Positions 34,383 to 43,924 of a stretch of 64,000 nucleotides of DNA are shown in pieces; the stretch's first letter is position 1, and every line of letters starts with the position of its first letter. The stretch covers positions 620,001 through 684,000 of the forward strand of contig NZ_VBSB01000010.1 in the NCBI RefSeq assembly GCF_013337765.1, read 5' to 3'. The position numbers were made by a program, and so were the translations under genes. The notes beneath the pieces are model-generated. The model did no database searches and was not told where the DNA came from. It saw only the letters and a list, made by a program, of their open reading frames with translations. The DNA is from Mycolicibacterium sphagni. Lineage in GTDB: Bacteria; Actinomycetota; Actinomycetes; Mycobacteriales; Mycobacteriaceae.

Positions 34383-37300
34383 GCCGCCACCTGCTGACCG
34401 TCAAGCAGATCCGAAAGCGCGGCCACCAGGGCGGCGGGCGGTTGCCAGCTGAACACACCGGCGGGGTGCCCGTCGGCCGTCGGGGTGTCCGGCCCGCACA
34501 TCCCCCGCACAAACAGATACAGCACTCCGCCGAGGTGCCGCACCGGGTCGTAGTCGGGTTGGCGCCAGCGCAGAAAGCGATGCAGGACAACGCTGTACAG
34601 CAGCGCCTGCAGCGGATAGTCGGAGTGCAGCATCGCCTCAACCAACCGCGGGCGCTGGTAGTCAGCAGCCGTCAGCGGCTTGTCCGGTTCACCGAGCCAG
34701 TTCGTCTTGTAGTCGACCACCAGATAGCGCTGGCCGGCCGGGTCCGGAATCCGCAGCACCGCGTCGACCGAGCCGCTGAGATAGCCGCGCAGCGGCTGTG
34801 ACCCGAGCGCGCCACTGCTCAATCGATCGATGTATGCGGCCATCGGATCATCGGCAGGCAGGTGCGACCGCAGCAGGCGGCCCACATCGGCCAGACGGAT
34901 GTCGCGGGCGCCCGGCCTTAGATCACCGCCGGCCAACGGGAACTCGAAATCCATCTCCCGCAACCGATCCGGTAATCCGATCTGGCGCAGCGTCAGGCAA
35001 GAGGCGAGTGGGCCCAGTGGGGTGTCGTGCAGCGGCACCAGTGCCGCGGCCAACTCCGCAGCGGGAACGTCGACGGGCCACCACACCGAGTGCCGCTCGA
35101 TCTGGGCCTGCAGTTCGGCGGCGAGGTCGGCTGCGAACGGATCCGCGGTCTCCAGCACCGCGTGCACCAGGGTGCCGAACTTCGCGCCGCTCGGCAGATC
35201 CGCCATCGGCGACGGAACATCAGGACCTCCAACGGGTTCCAGCAACGGAATGTCGCCGACCTCGTCGTCCAGTTCAATCGTCTCGGGTTCGCTGCTGACC
35301 CCGCCGCTCTCGGCCGACCGGATCAGCCCCGAGTACGAGGTGCGCCGCCACGTGGTGTCGATGCCGCGGTGGAAGTGCCGCTCGTCGATGTCGGCGGGCG
35401 GCCGTTCGCGCGGCACCGACGCGACGGCGGCGACCACAGAGTCTTCGATCACCGGCCCCCCGACGGCCTCCCATTCCCGCAACCGGGCCAGCGCGTCGTC
35501 GTCGCTGATCTTGGCGGGCTCGCAGCGATCCGGCACCGCCGACTCCCCGGGCCGACGGCCGCGCAACAGCCGCGAGAGCCCACCGTTGGGTTCGTCCCAC
35601 GACGGCGCCCACCAGGCCACCACCTGCGCCTGCGCCCGCGTCATCGCGACGTAGGTCAGCCGGCTGTCGTCACTGGCGGACTCCTTGCGGCCCAGCCGCT
35701 CCACGGCGTTGTAGTCCGGGCTGTCCTTGCCGCCGACGTGCAGGCAGCGCACACCCTCGTCGTGGAACAGGATCAGATCGCGCTCCTGGACATTGCGATT
35801 GAACGCGAACGGCAGGTACACGATCGGGTACTGCAGGCCCTTGCTGGCCCACACCGTCATGATCTGCACCGCCGCGGCGTCGCTGTCCAGGCGGCGGTTC
35901 CGTTCGGTCGCACCGCTGCGCTCCTCACGCTGGTGGCGCAGCCAGTCCCGCAGGGCCGGCAGGCTGTAGTGCTCGCGGTGGGCAGCGTCCTGCAGCATCT
36001 GCGTCATGTGCGCCAGGTCGGTCATGTGCCGCTCACCGCCTACCCAGGACAACACCCGATCGGCCATCCCGTGCAGTTGGGCAGCCTCGAAGATCGCCGC
36101 GACGCCGCGCTCCCGGGCATGAGCGGCCCATTCACGCAGGGTCTGAGCCAGCCGGTCGGTCAGCTCGTCACCGCCCGCGGCCAGGGTTTCGGCGGTCTCG
36201 CCGAAAAACATCGTCGCCGCCGCGGCTCGCACGAGACCGGGCCGGTGCGGCTGGTCGAACGCCTCGAGCAGACAGAGCCAGTCTTCGGCAGCCTCGGAGT
36301 CGAACACATCGGAGTCGCCGGTGTAGACCGCAGGAATGCCCGCGGCGGTGAGCGCCCGGAAGCAGGTGCGGGCGTCCTTGTGCTTCTCGACGATCACCGC
36401 GATGTCGCGGGCTTGCACCTTCTCACCGTCGAAGGTGGTGTCGCCACTGAGAAGGGCACCGATGTCAGCGGCCAGATCCCTGCCGACGTGCGACCGCAGT
36501 TCGTCGATCGGCATATTCTGGATTCCCCTGCGGCCGAAGGTCTCCCGGCGCACCACGCGTAGCCGGAGCGGATCGGTGCGGGTGGCACCGGCCAGTCGGC
36601 TTCCACGGTGATGCGCCTCGACACGATGCACGACGATGCGATGGTCACCCAGCTCGGCACCACCCAGGACGGCCTGTAGACGATCGACGAGCGCGGCGTC
36701 GCTGCGCCAGTTCGTGCCGAGAGTCTTCTTGTCACCCGCGGTCTCGGCCGCCTGCAGGTAAGTGACAATGTCACCGCCACGGAACGCGTAAATCGCCTGC
36801 TTCGGATCGCCGATGAGGATCAGCGTGGAGCACCCGCTGAACGCCCGGTCGATGACCTTCCACTGCACGGGATCGGTGTCCTGGAACTCGTCGACCATGA
36901 CGATGGGCCAGCGCTGATGCATCCGGACCCGGGCGGGTGATTCGGGTCTGTCCAGCGCGTCGGCGAGCCGGCTGAGCAGATCGTCATAACCCAGGACCCC
37001 GAGCCGCCGCTTGCGTATCTCCAGTTCGCTGAGAACACATTTCGCGAAGTGCAGACAGACGGCTGCGCGGGAGTCTGGATCGGGGTCAACCGGCCGCAGT
37101 TCCGTCGACGGGTTCTTCACCACCTCGCGGGCCAGTCGCAGTGCGTCGGCGTAGCTCAGGAGGGGGTCCTCACGCTCTCGACCGAAGTGGGCGAGGTAGA
37201 GGTCGTCGACGATCTCGCCGACGAGGTCGTCGAGGCTCTCGACCAGGCTGACGCCGGCGTCGGTGTCCCCCGCCACCCCGAGCGACCTCAGGACCAGCTG

Positions 37301-37678
37301 ACAGAACTGATGCGTGGTGGCAATGGTGGCGGCATCGAAACCGGCGAGTGCGTCGCGTAGCCGGGTTCGGCGCTCTGTGCACTGTTCGTCCGTACCGGCG
37401 ACAAGGTGCGCCACCACCTGATTGTCGCCGACCAGCGTGGGGTCGTCGAATGCCCTTACAGCGTGCAGGATTTGGCTCCGTACCCGCTCTCTGAGCTCCT
37501 GGCTGGCCGCGCGGCTGAAGGTGATGAGCAGCATCTGGTCGAGCGTCGCCGCACCCTCCGCAACGTAACGGGTCACCAGCCCGGCCAAGGCGAAGGTCTT
37601 GCCCGTGCCCGCGCTGGCCTCCAGCACGGTGGTGGTCCGGGGTGCCGGTAGCAGACCGAGCAGATCGAAAGGCTTCAT
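34379..37678 (-). CDS. recB: Exodeoxyribonuclease V beta subunit RecB
   Basis: 1099 residues, UvrD-type 3'-5' helicase plus nuclease. Motifs: LEASAGTGKTFALAGLVTRY near residue 19, VMVDEFQDTDPVQWKVI, LILIGDPKQAIYAFRGGDI, IMTVWASKGLQYPIVYLPF, LTYVAMTRAQAQVVAWW, then the C-terminal nuclease with AKFGTLVHAVLE and YLVVDYKTNWLG, whose Asp and Lys are the catalytic residues. Start ATG 37678 overlaps the stop of recC by one base. An upstream frame extension to 37873 overlaps recC and was rejected. Confidence 0.95.
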   Translation of the reverse strand: MKPFDLLGLLPAPRTTTVLEASAGTGKTFALAGLVTRYVAEGAATLDQMLLITFSRAASQELRERVRSQILHAVRAFDDPTLVGDNQVVAHLVAGTDEQCTERRTRLRDALAGFDAATIATTHQFCQLVLRSLGVAGDTDAGVSLVESLDDLVGEIVDDLYLAHFGREREDPLLSYADALRLAREVVKNPSTELRPVDPDPDSRAAVCLHFAKCVLSELEIRKRRLGVLGYDDLLSRLADALDRPESPARVRMHQRWPIVMVDEFQDTDPVQWKVIDRAFSGCSTLILIGDPKQAIYAFRGGDIVTYLQAAETAGDKKTLGTNWRSDAALVDRLQAVLGGAELGDHRIVVHRVEAHHRGSRLAGATRTDPLRLRVVRRETFGRRGIQNMPIDELRSHVGRDLAADIGALLSGDTTFDGEKVQARDIAVIVEKHKDARTCFRALTAAGIPAVYTGDSDVFDSEAAEDWLCLLEAFDQPHRPGLVRAAAATMFFGETAETLAAGGDELTDRLAQTLREWAAHARERGVAAIFEAAQLHGMADRVLSWVGGERHMTDLAHMTQMLQDAAHREHYSLPALRDWLRHQREERSGATERNRRLDSDAAAVQIMTVWASKGLQYPIVYLPFAFNRNVQERDLILFHDEGVRCLHVGGKDSPDYNAVERLGRKESASDDSRLTYVAMTRAQAQVVAWWAPSWDEPNGGLSRLLRGRRPGESAVPDRCEPAKISDDDALARLREWEAVGGPVIEDSVVAAVASVPRERPPADIDERHFHRGIDTTWRRTSYSGLIRSAESGGVSSEPETIELDDEVGDIPLLEPVGGPDVPSPMADLPSGAKFGTLVHAVLETADPFAADLAAELQAQIERHSVWWPVDVPAAELAAALVPLHDTPLGPLASCLTLRQIGLPDRLREMDFEFPLAGGDLRPGARDIRLADVGRLLRSHLPADDPMAAYIDRLSSGALGSQPLRGYLSGSVDAVLRIPDPAGQRYLVVDYKTNWLGEPDKPLTAADYQRPRLVEAMLHSDYPLQALLYSVVLHRFLRWRQPDYDPVRHLGGVLYLFVRGMCGPDTPTADGHPAGVFSWQPPAALVAALSDLLDGQQVAA

Positions 37679-40600
37679 CAGCCGTTGCTCCCCTCGGCTC
37701 GCAGCATCGGCAGCCAGAGCCGAGCCGCGTATGCCCCCAGCCGGTTGTTCTCGCCGTCGTACTCCTCGCCGGGGCGCAGCGGTTCCATCAGCGCCGACAA
37801 CGGAGCGTTGCGCCCCCATACCCGTAAACTTGCCGGCTGCTGGTCCTCGCCGGGATAGCGCCCGGACCGCCATCGGTAACCGGCGGCGCGATCGGGGTCA
37901 TCACCGCAGTGCCTTGCCGCGGCCCAGGCATAGGAGGTTTTGGGGGGCAATGGAATCGGCCCTCGGCGGCCGGCGTCGTAGATCGCGACAAGATCCTGCA
38001 GCAACTCGACCGCCGCGAGATCCGGCCGGCCGAGACTCTCCCGACGGGGCGCGGTTCCCCGCTTCGGCCTGCCGATGCACACCGCCGACCAGTCCCGGCG
38101 GGGTGCATGAGCGAACAACGCCAACAACGGAATCCACGACTCCAGCATGTGCCTGCCGTCCAGCTTCGAGTACGTCACCGACACCAGCCGGTCACCGAAT
38201 ACCCGGGTGACGGTACCGGTCAGCCGGCGCCCGGAACCCAGGTCGACGTCCACATCGATCGCGTGCGGTTCGGTTGTGCGGCACCGCATCGCCTCCGCGG
38301 CCAGCAGCGTCACCTGGTCCCGCATCTCGGTGGCTTTGCGCCACCCCAGATTGCCGGGCGGCAGCGTGCCGCGACGCCATTCGGCCTGCCGCGCTTCGTC
38401 AGGAGTCATGCCGCGCAGGATGTCACCGAGCATCCGGTCACCGACCGTCCACTCCTCGAGGGCGTCGATGTCGACGGGCATGGCGTCGGCCACCCCGTCG
38501 ACGTCCCACGGCAAGGTGAAGTCAAGGGCGCGGAAGAAGCCCTTCACCGGGTCCTTGAAGAACCCGACAAGATCAGCCAGCACCACGTCATCCGGCGGCG
38601 GCGCGGGCAGCGGACCCGAGATGAACCGGGGCTGCTCGCCCCGATGGCCGGTCACCGCGCGCGCGGCACTGCGCACTGTCGGATCGAAACTGAACGCGGT
38701 GCCCGGCACCAGAGCACCGCGTTCGACATTGCGAATGTCGAAGGGCTGCAACGGGTGCTGGACGACGATGCGCTCACGGACCTTCTCGGTAGTGGTGACG
38801 TCGAGAGTGTCGAGCAGTTCGGCAAGCGGCACCGCCGGCGGGCGTGGCTGACCGGAGTACTCGTTGGCACCGGTGTAGGTGATGACGAGTTTCTCGGTCG
38901 CGGCGCCGATCGCGTCGAGCAGCAATTGCCGGTCCTCCGAACGGATGTCACGCTCCCCGGTCATCGGGTTGCGCGCCAGTGCGTCGTCGCCGTCGACCAC
39001 GCCGAGCCGCGGGTAGCTACCGTCGTCGAGACCGACCAGGCACACCACCCGGTGCGGCACCGAGCGCATCGGCACCATCGTGCACACCGTCAGCGTGCCG
39101 GTACGGAAGTTGGCTCGGGTCGGCCTCCCGGCGAGGTGACGCGAGAGCAGCGCCCGAATGTCGGCCAGGCGCATCAAGGTGGCGCGGGACCCCGGGCTCG
39201 ACAACACCTCGTTGAACTCCCGCTGTAGCTGACTGATCTGCCACGCGTCGCCGTCGTCGACCCGGGTGAGCACCTCGATCGCGGAGGCGAGCGCCGACAG
39301 CCAGTCGCCCAGCGGCCGGACGCCGGTCAGTGCATCGATAGCGTGCTGTAGTCGATCGACGTATTCAGCTAGCCGGCCAGCCAGTTCGACGCGGTTGCTG
39401 CCGACATCGTCGAGCGGCAGGGTGGAGTCGATCCAGGCGTGCGAATCGTCGGACATCGCCACCCCGGCCAGCACCCTGTCGAGTCCGAAACGCCAAGTGT
39501 TGTGCACGAAGTCGACGCCGAACGGTTTACGGTGCTCCTCGTCGAATCCCCACCGGATGTTGGCCTGGCGCACCCAGCGGGTGATGCCCTCCAAGTCGTC
39601 GTCGGTGAAGCCGAACCTGGACCGCACCGGAGCGGCCTGGGCCAGGTTGAGCACCTCGCTGGCGGTGACCCGGCTGCCGGCGAGGGAGAGCAGTTGGGAG
39701 GCCACCCCGAGCAGCGGGTTGGTCTGGATCAGCGACCTGTCGGCCAGGCGCACCCGCAGCTGATGAGCGGGATGGGCGCCCGGCACCACGTCGCCGAGAC
39801 CGAAGTCGGCGACGATCAACGGCGCGTAGGCCTCGATGTCCGGGCACATCACCAGGATGTCGCGGGGTTCGAGGGTGGGATCGTCGGCGAGCAGACCGAG
39901 CAATACCTCCCGCAGAACGTCGACCTGCCGGGCCGGGCCGTGACAGCTGTGCACCTGCACCGACCTGTCGTCATCGCGCACTGCCCTGCCTGCCGGGCGT
40001 AGGGCGTTGGCAGAGATGTCGGACTGCAGCCAGCCGAGCAGGGTTTCGGGACCCTGGGTGGGATCGGCGCCCAGAAACTCGTCGCTCGCCGCCCTGTCCG
40101 GCATGCCCCGCTGCAGCTCGCGCAGGTCGCGGCCGAGCGTGGCCAGCAGCGGATGGAGCACCTGTCGATGACTGGTGTCCTCGCGCCGCGGAATGGACCC
40201 GCGCAATCCGGACAGCGCGGTCCACAGCTCGGCGCTGGGATGCGGAATCCACAGGTGCAGTTCATGGTGATCGGCGAGCGCGTCGAGCAGTTCGGAGTCG
40301 GTGCACGACAACCTGGTATGACCGAACAACGACAGGCGTGCGGGCAGCTCCGCCCCGGATTCACGCAGTTGCGCAACGGTTTTGGCGTGCCGGACGTGAG
40401 GTGGGTCGATTCCCACCCGGTTGACAAGCGCGCGCCAGAGGTGCGGTTGCCAGTGCAGGTCGGCGTCGAGGTCACCGGGCTCGCCGTCCAGCCAGTCGAT
40501 CAGCAGTTGCGGGCGCTGGCGGGCGTAGGAAGCGAACAGGCCCGCCAGCCGGCGTGCCACCGCGTAGCGCCTGCCCTGTCGCAGCTCCTTTTCCTCGCCG

Positions 40601-40965
40601 ATCTCGAAGTAGCCGAGGTGGGTGGCCAGGGTGTGACACCACGTTTCGCCGAGGCTTGCGTCGATGACCTCGAGAAGTGGCCACGACATCGCGTCGGGCG
40701 ACCACGGGTCTTCGTCCCCGGCGCCGGTCAGTTCAGTGACAAGCGACGCCGGTGATCGGAAGGAGACGCCCGCGCACACGCCGTCGGCACCGTCACCGCG
40801 GCCGAGCCGATGCGATAACCGTTGCGACAGCCAGCGTTCGACCCCGCGAGCGGGCACGACGACGAGTTCCTCGGCGAACGGGTCGGATTGAGGCGTGGCC
40901 AACAGGGCGCCGAGTCCGTCCGCAAGTCGGTCGGTGCGCTCGGCCCGGTGTACATGCAGGGACAT
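37678..40965 (-). CDS. recC: Exodeoxyribonuclease V gamma subunit RecC
   Basis: 1095 residues, the inactive-helicase subunit that splits strands and scans for Chi-like sequences. N-terminal MSLHVHRAERTDRLADGLGALL, then QRLSHRLGRGDG and FSLFGHTR-like LSLFGHTRLS blocks, and the TVCTMVPMRSVPHRVVCLVGLDDGSYPR segment are characteristic of RecC. ATG 40965 is used in place of GTG 40974. First gene of recC-recB-recD; the stop of the upstream kinase gene is 51 bp away on the same strand, so part of its transcription may come from that operon. Confidence 0.93.
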   Translation of the reverse strand: MSLHVHRAERTDRLADGLGALLATPQSDPFAEELVVVPARGVERWLSQRLSHRLGRGDGADGVCAGVSFRSPASLVTELTGAGDEDPWSPDAMSWPLLEVIDASLGETWCHTLATHLGYFEIGEEKELRQGRRYAVARRLAGLFASYARQRPQLLIDWLDGEPGDLDADLHWQPHLWRALVNRVGIDPPHVRHAKTVAQLRESGAELPARLSLFGHTRLSCTDSELLDALADHHELHLWIPHPSAELWTALSGLRGSIPRREDTSHRQVLHPLLATLGRDLRELQRGMPDRAASDEFLGADPTQGPETLLGWLQSDISANALRPAGRAVRDDDRSVQVHSCHGPARQVDVLREVLLGLLADDPTLEPRDILVMCPDIEAYAPLIVADFGLGDVVPGAHPAHQLRVRLADRSLIQTNPLLGVASQLLSLAGSRVTASEVLNLAQAAPVRSRFGFTDDDLEGITRWVRQANIRWGFDEEHRKPFGVDFVHNTWRFGLDRVLAGVAMSDDSHAWIDSTLPLDDVGSNRVELAGRLAEYVDRLQHAIDALTGVRPLGDWLSALASAIEVLTRVDDGDAWQISQLQREFNEVLSSPGSRATLMRLADIRALLSRHLAGRPTRANFRTGTLTVCTMVPMRSVPHRVVCLVGLDDGSYPRLGVVDGDDALARNPMTGERDIRSEDRQLLLDAIGAATEKLVITYTGANEYSGQPRPPAVPLAELLDTLDVTTTEKVRERIVVQHPLQPFDIRNVERGALVPGTAFSFDPTVRSAARAVTGHRGEQPRFISGPLPAPPPDDVVLADLVGFFKDPVKGFFRALDFTLPWDVDGVADAMPVDIDALEEWTVGDRMLGDILRGMTPDEARQAEWRRGTLPPGNLGWRKATEMRDQVTLLAAEAMRCRTTEPHAIDVDVDLGSGRRLTGTVTRVFGDRLVSVTYSKLDGRHMLESWIPLLALFAHAPRRDWSAVCIGRPKRGTAPRRESLGRPDLAAVELLQDLVAIYDAGRRGPIPLPPKTSYAWAAARHCGDDPDRAAGYRWRSGRYPGEDQQPASLRVWGRNAPLSALMEPLRPGEEYDGENNRLGAYAARLWLPMLRAEGSNG

Positions 40966-41016
40966 CGCCACCACCGTAGACCGCCCCGCCGACGGCCGAA
41001 GTGCTGTGCGCGCAGA

Positions 41017-42237
41017 TTATGCCGGCGGCGCTGCGGGCAGCGTCAGGGTGAAGGTCGCACCCTCTCCCGGCTTCGACGCCACCGCGATATCGCCGCCGTG
41101 CGCGTCGGCGATCTCGCGGACCAGCGCCAGCCCGATGCCGTACGGTTCCCGGCCTTCCCTGGTCGTGTGTTCGGCGCCGTGCGAGAACCGGGTGAACAAT
41201 GTCGCCATGGCGTCGGGATCGATACCCACCCCGTCATCGGCGACCGTCGCAGTCACCTTCGCGCCGTCGCGACGCACCCGCAGTTCGACCGTCCCCCCGT
41301 GGTGCACGTGCCCGAGCGCGTTGTCGACCAGCGCGGTGAGCGCCCGTCGCAGCGCTGCCGCCGAACCAATCACGTCGAATCCGGCTGTGCCGTCCGCACT
41401 TTCGCACTCGAGGTTCACCGTGACGCCGATCGAGTGCGCGTAGGAGGCCATGCTGTCGCGCACCGACATCGCCACCGCGGAGAGGTCCACGCGATCGCGG
41501 GCCTGCTTGCGTGCGGCCATCGTGGCCGAGGCGAGCAGATCATCGACGATGTCACCCAGCGCCCGCGTGTCGGCGACCAGAGCGTCGGCATCTTTCTGCA
41601 GCGTGCGCACATCGGCAGTGCCGACCCGGTGCGCCAGCATCTGCGCCCGGGTGTGCAGCACCGTCAAGGGCGCCCGCAGCTCATGGGAGGCATCGGCGAC
41701 GAACCGGCGCTGCAATGCCAGCGCGTTGGCCAGTGGGCGCACCGACCGCCGACTGAGCAGGACGACCACGGCAATCGACGCGAGGATGCCTGCCAGCTCG
41801 GCGAACCCCAGCGCCATCAGCAGCCGATTACGCCCCGCGTGATACGGCGCCAGGTCCGTCATCGCCACCACCCGGCCTTCGGGCCGGTCCACCACCAGCG
41901 TGCGGTACTCCCTTCCGTTGGCATGGATATCGCTGAAGCCGGTAGCGCCGGTCAGCAGCGGCACACCGGGCTCGCCGCCGTCGCTGGTCGAGATGTGGCC
42001 ATTGTTCTCACGCAGCGCCAGCTCCATGTCCGGGGGCGGATCGTTGGCGTCGTCGGCCGTCATCGCGAGCGTCCGGAGTTCCGCGCCGATCTGACGGTTC
42101 TGCGCCCGCAGATACACCGCAAACACCACTCCGCCGACGACCAGCAGTACCAGCGCGAGCGCCACCGAGGCTTGCACCGCGGCGATCCGGCCGGCCCGTT
42201 TCACGACAGTGAGGTCGCTCAGCGGAGGCGATGTCAT
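41017..42237 (-). CDS. OmpR-partner sensor histidine kinase
   Basis: 406 residues. Two transmembrane helices (about 18-42 and 140-162) flank a sensor domain of roughly 95 residues outside the cell. Then the dimerisation domain with FVADASHELRAPLTVLHTRAQ (phospho-His), N box ALTALVDNALGHVHHGG and G boxes TVADDGVGIDPD and EPYGIGLALVREI. No Cys or obvious heme or flavin site lies in the sensor part. It overlaps the regulator gene by 4 bp. Together they probably control the two halves of the surrounding redox module. Confidence 0.9.
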   Translation of the reverse strand: MTSPPLSDLTVVKRAGRIAAVQASVALALVLLVVGGVVFAVYLRAQNRQIGAELRTLAMTADDANDPPPDMELALRENNGHISTSDGGEPGVPLLTGATGFSDIHANGREYRTLVVDRPEGRVVAMTDLAPYHAGRNRLLMALGFAELAGILASIAVVVLLSRRSVRPLANALALQRRFVADASHELRAPLTVLHTRAQMLAHRVGTADVRTLQKDADALVADTRALGDIVDDLLASATMAARKQARDRVDLSAVAMSVRDSMASYAHSIGVTVNLECESADGTAGFDVIGSAAALRRALTALVDNALGHVHHGGTVELRVRRDGAKVTATVADDGVGIDPDAMATLFTRFSHGAEHTTREGREPYGIGLALVREIADAHGGDIAVASKPGEGATFTLTLPAAPPA

Positions 42238-42914
42238 TCGAGCCCGAATCGGTAACCGGTTCGATGAACCGTCCGTACTACCTGCTTGCCCAGCTTGCGG
42301 CGGAGGTAGTGCACATACAAGTCAACCGCCCCGGTGGTCTCCGCGCCGTCGAACACCGACTCGAGCAGCTGGGCGCGGCTGAACACCCGCTTCGGGGCTG
42401 CCATCAGCACGCCCAGCAGCGATGCCTCCCGCTCGGAGAGCTCCACTTCGATGCCGGCGGGGGTGGCTCCGGCCACCCGGCGAGTGACCCGGTCGAGCCG
42501 CAGACCGCCGGCCTGCACCAGGGTCGCCGCACTGTCGGCGCGCCGGATCAGCGCGCGGACGCGGGCCAGCAGTTCGGGAATCTCGAACGGTTTGACCAGG
42601 TAGTCCTGGGCACCGGCGTCCAAGCCTTCAACACGGTCCTCGACCGATCCGCGGGCGGTGAGAATCAGCGCAGGTGTCGCGATCCCGCGCGACCTCAGCA
42701 GCGCCACCAGGTCCGAGCCGTCCATCACCGGGAGCCCGCGGTCCACGATCATGGCGTCGTACTCGCCGGTCAATCCGCGGTGCATGCCCTGCTGACCGTC
42801 GTAGGCGGCATCGGTCCGGTACCCCTGCTCGCTGAACAGTTCCACGAGCATCGCACTGAGCGCACGGTCATCCTCGACCACCAGCAGCGCAGGCGACAGA
42901 CTTCGCGCGGACAC
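42234..42914 (-). CDS. OmpR/PhoB-type response regulator
   Basis: 226 residues from GTG 42914. Receiver: LLVVEDDRALSAML, phospho-Asp in AMIVDRGLPVMDG, LTARG and LVKPFEIPELLARV; winged-helix DNA-binding domain with VELSEREASLLGVLMAAPKRVFSRAQLLESVFDG and VDLYVHYLRRKLG...VRTVHRTGYRFG. One 25-nt box lies 16 bp before its own start, and the second lies before the ferric-reductase operon 10 kb away. This suggests autoregulation and control of both operons. Divergent from apbE with a 53-bp shared promoter region. Confidence 0.92.
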   Translation of the reverse strand: MSARSLSPALLVVEDDRALSAMLVELFSEQGYRTDAAYDGQQGMHRGLTGEYDAMIVDRGLPVMDGSDLVALLRSRGIATPALILTARGSVEDRVEGLDAGAQDYLVKPFEIPELLARVRALIRRADSAATLVQAGGLRLDRVTRRVAGATPAGIEVELSEREASLLGVLMAAPKRVFSRAQLLESVFDGAETTGAVDLYVHYLRRKLGKQVVRTVHRTGYRFGLE

Positions 42915-42930
42915 CTAGCGAGGGTGCCAT

Positions 42931-42955
42931 GCCAGTTCTTACAGCGCTCAAAGAA
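42931..42955 (-). promoter_or_regulatory. Shared 25-nt box, copy B
   Basis: GCCAGTTCTTACAGC, GC, TCAAAGAA. This copy has a clean symmetry: TTCTT and AAGAA flank the palindrome AGCGCT. It lies in the 53-bp gap between the response regulator and apbE genes and can serve both directions. Copy A is at 32600-32624. Confidence 0.7.
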
Positions 42956-42967
42956 TGTCCCCGCAAC

Positions 42968-43924
42968 ATGGCATCCCATGTGGTCACCACGCTCTGGATC
43001 TCGCGACTCGTGAGCCACTCTGCTCTCGTCAACCTCGCCGAGTCCGAGTGGACCCGGTGGAGCACCGGCATGCATCTGCTGGTCACCGACCCTGCGGCGC
43101 TGTCAGCAGCGCGGGCGATCGTCGATACCGTCCTCGATGACGTCGAGGACGCCGCGTCACGGTTCCGGCCCGACTCCGAGATCTGCGAACTGGCCGCCGC
43201 CGGCGGGGTCCGCACAGCGGTCAGCCCTGTGCTCGCCGACCTCATCGATGCCGCCCTCGCCGCGGCCCGCTGGACCGATGGCGACGTCGATCCGACCGTC
43301 GGCTCGGCGATGATCGCGCTGGGTTACGACCGCGATATCGCCGATCTCGACCCGTCGACGTCGCGGTTGGGTTCGGTCACGATTCCTTCCGATTGGTCGA
43401 TGGTCGAGTTCGACGGGCGCAGCGTGCTACTACCTGCCGGTGTGCTGCTCGACCTCGGCGCCACCGCCAAGGCGCTCGCCGCCGATTGGTGCGCACAACG
43501 CGTCCAGGTGCGGACCGGCAGCGGTGTTCTGGTCAATCTCGGCGGCGACATCGCCACTGCGGGCGCGCCACCCAACGGTGGTTGGCACGTCCTGGTGCAG
43601 GACACCGACGACGACCCGCCTTGCCAGATCGCGTTGGGAGCGGGCACCGGCCTGGCCACGTCAAGCACCTGCCGCAGGCGATGGTGGCGCGGTGACGATC
43701 TCGTCCATCACATCGTCGACCCCAGGACCGGCCGCTCGGCCGATCCGGTATGGCGCAGTGTCACCGTCGCGGCAGCCAGCTGCCTGGCTGCCAACACGAT
43801 CAGCACAGCGGCGATCATCCGTGGGCACCGCGCCCCGGATTGGATTGCCACGCTTGGCATTGCGGCCCGGTTGATCGACCGGACCGGCGCGGTGCGCACC
43901 GTAGGAAAGTGGCCGCAGTCGTGA
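42968..43924 (+). CDS. apbE: ApbE-family FAD:protein FMN transferase
   Basis: 318 residues. ApbE proteins use FAD and Mg2+ to attach FMN to a Ser/Thr of an extracytoplasmic redox protein. Seen here: DLGATAKALAADW near residue 175, VNLGGDIATAG, the ATSSTCRRRWWRGDDLVHHIVDPRTG block with the conserved HIVDPRTG, and VAAASCLAANTISTAAI. The usual Gly after Lys in the AKG motif is Ala. No lipobox or clear signal peptide is visible, although most ApbEs are exported. Start ATG 42968 is chosen because upstream codons run through the shared box. GTGA overlap with the ferredoxin gene. Confidence 0.87.
   Translation: MASHVVTTLWISRLVSHSALVNLAESEWTRWSTGMHLLVTDPAALSAARAIVDTVLDDVEDAASRFRPDSEICELAAAGGVRTAVSPVLADLIDAALAAARWTDGDVDPTVGSAMIALGYDRDIADLDPSTSRLGSVTIPSDWSMVEFDGRSVLLPAGVLLDLGATAKALAADWCAQRVQVRTGSGVLVNLGGDIATAGAPPNGGWHVLVQDTDDDPPCQIALGAGTGLATSSTCRRRWWRGDDLVHHIVDPRTGRSADPVWRSVTVAAASCLAANTISTAAIIRGHRAPDWIATLGIAARLIDRTGAVRTVGKWPQS

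Noticed and set aside
37679..37873. Upstream extension of recB
   Set aside because: Falls inside recC; the ATG at 37678 gives a normal RecB N-terminus.
40822..42255. 477-codon plus-strand frame
   Set aside because: Antisense of the histidine kinase, which has all H, N and G boxes.
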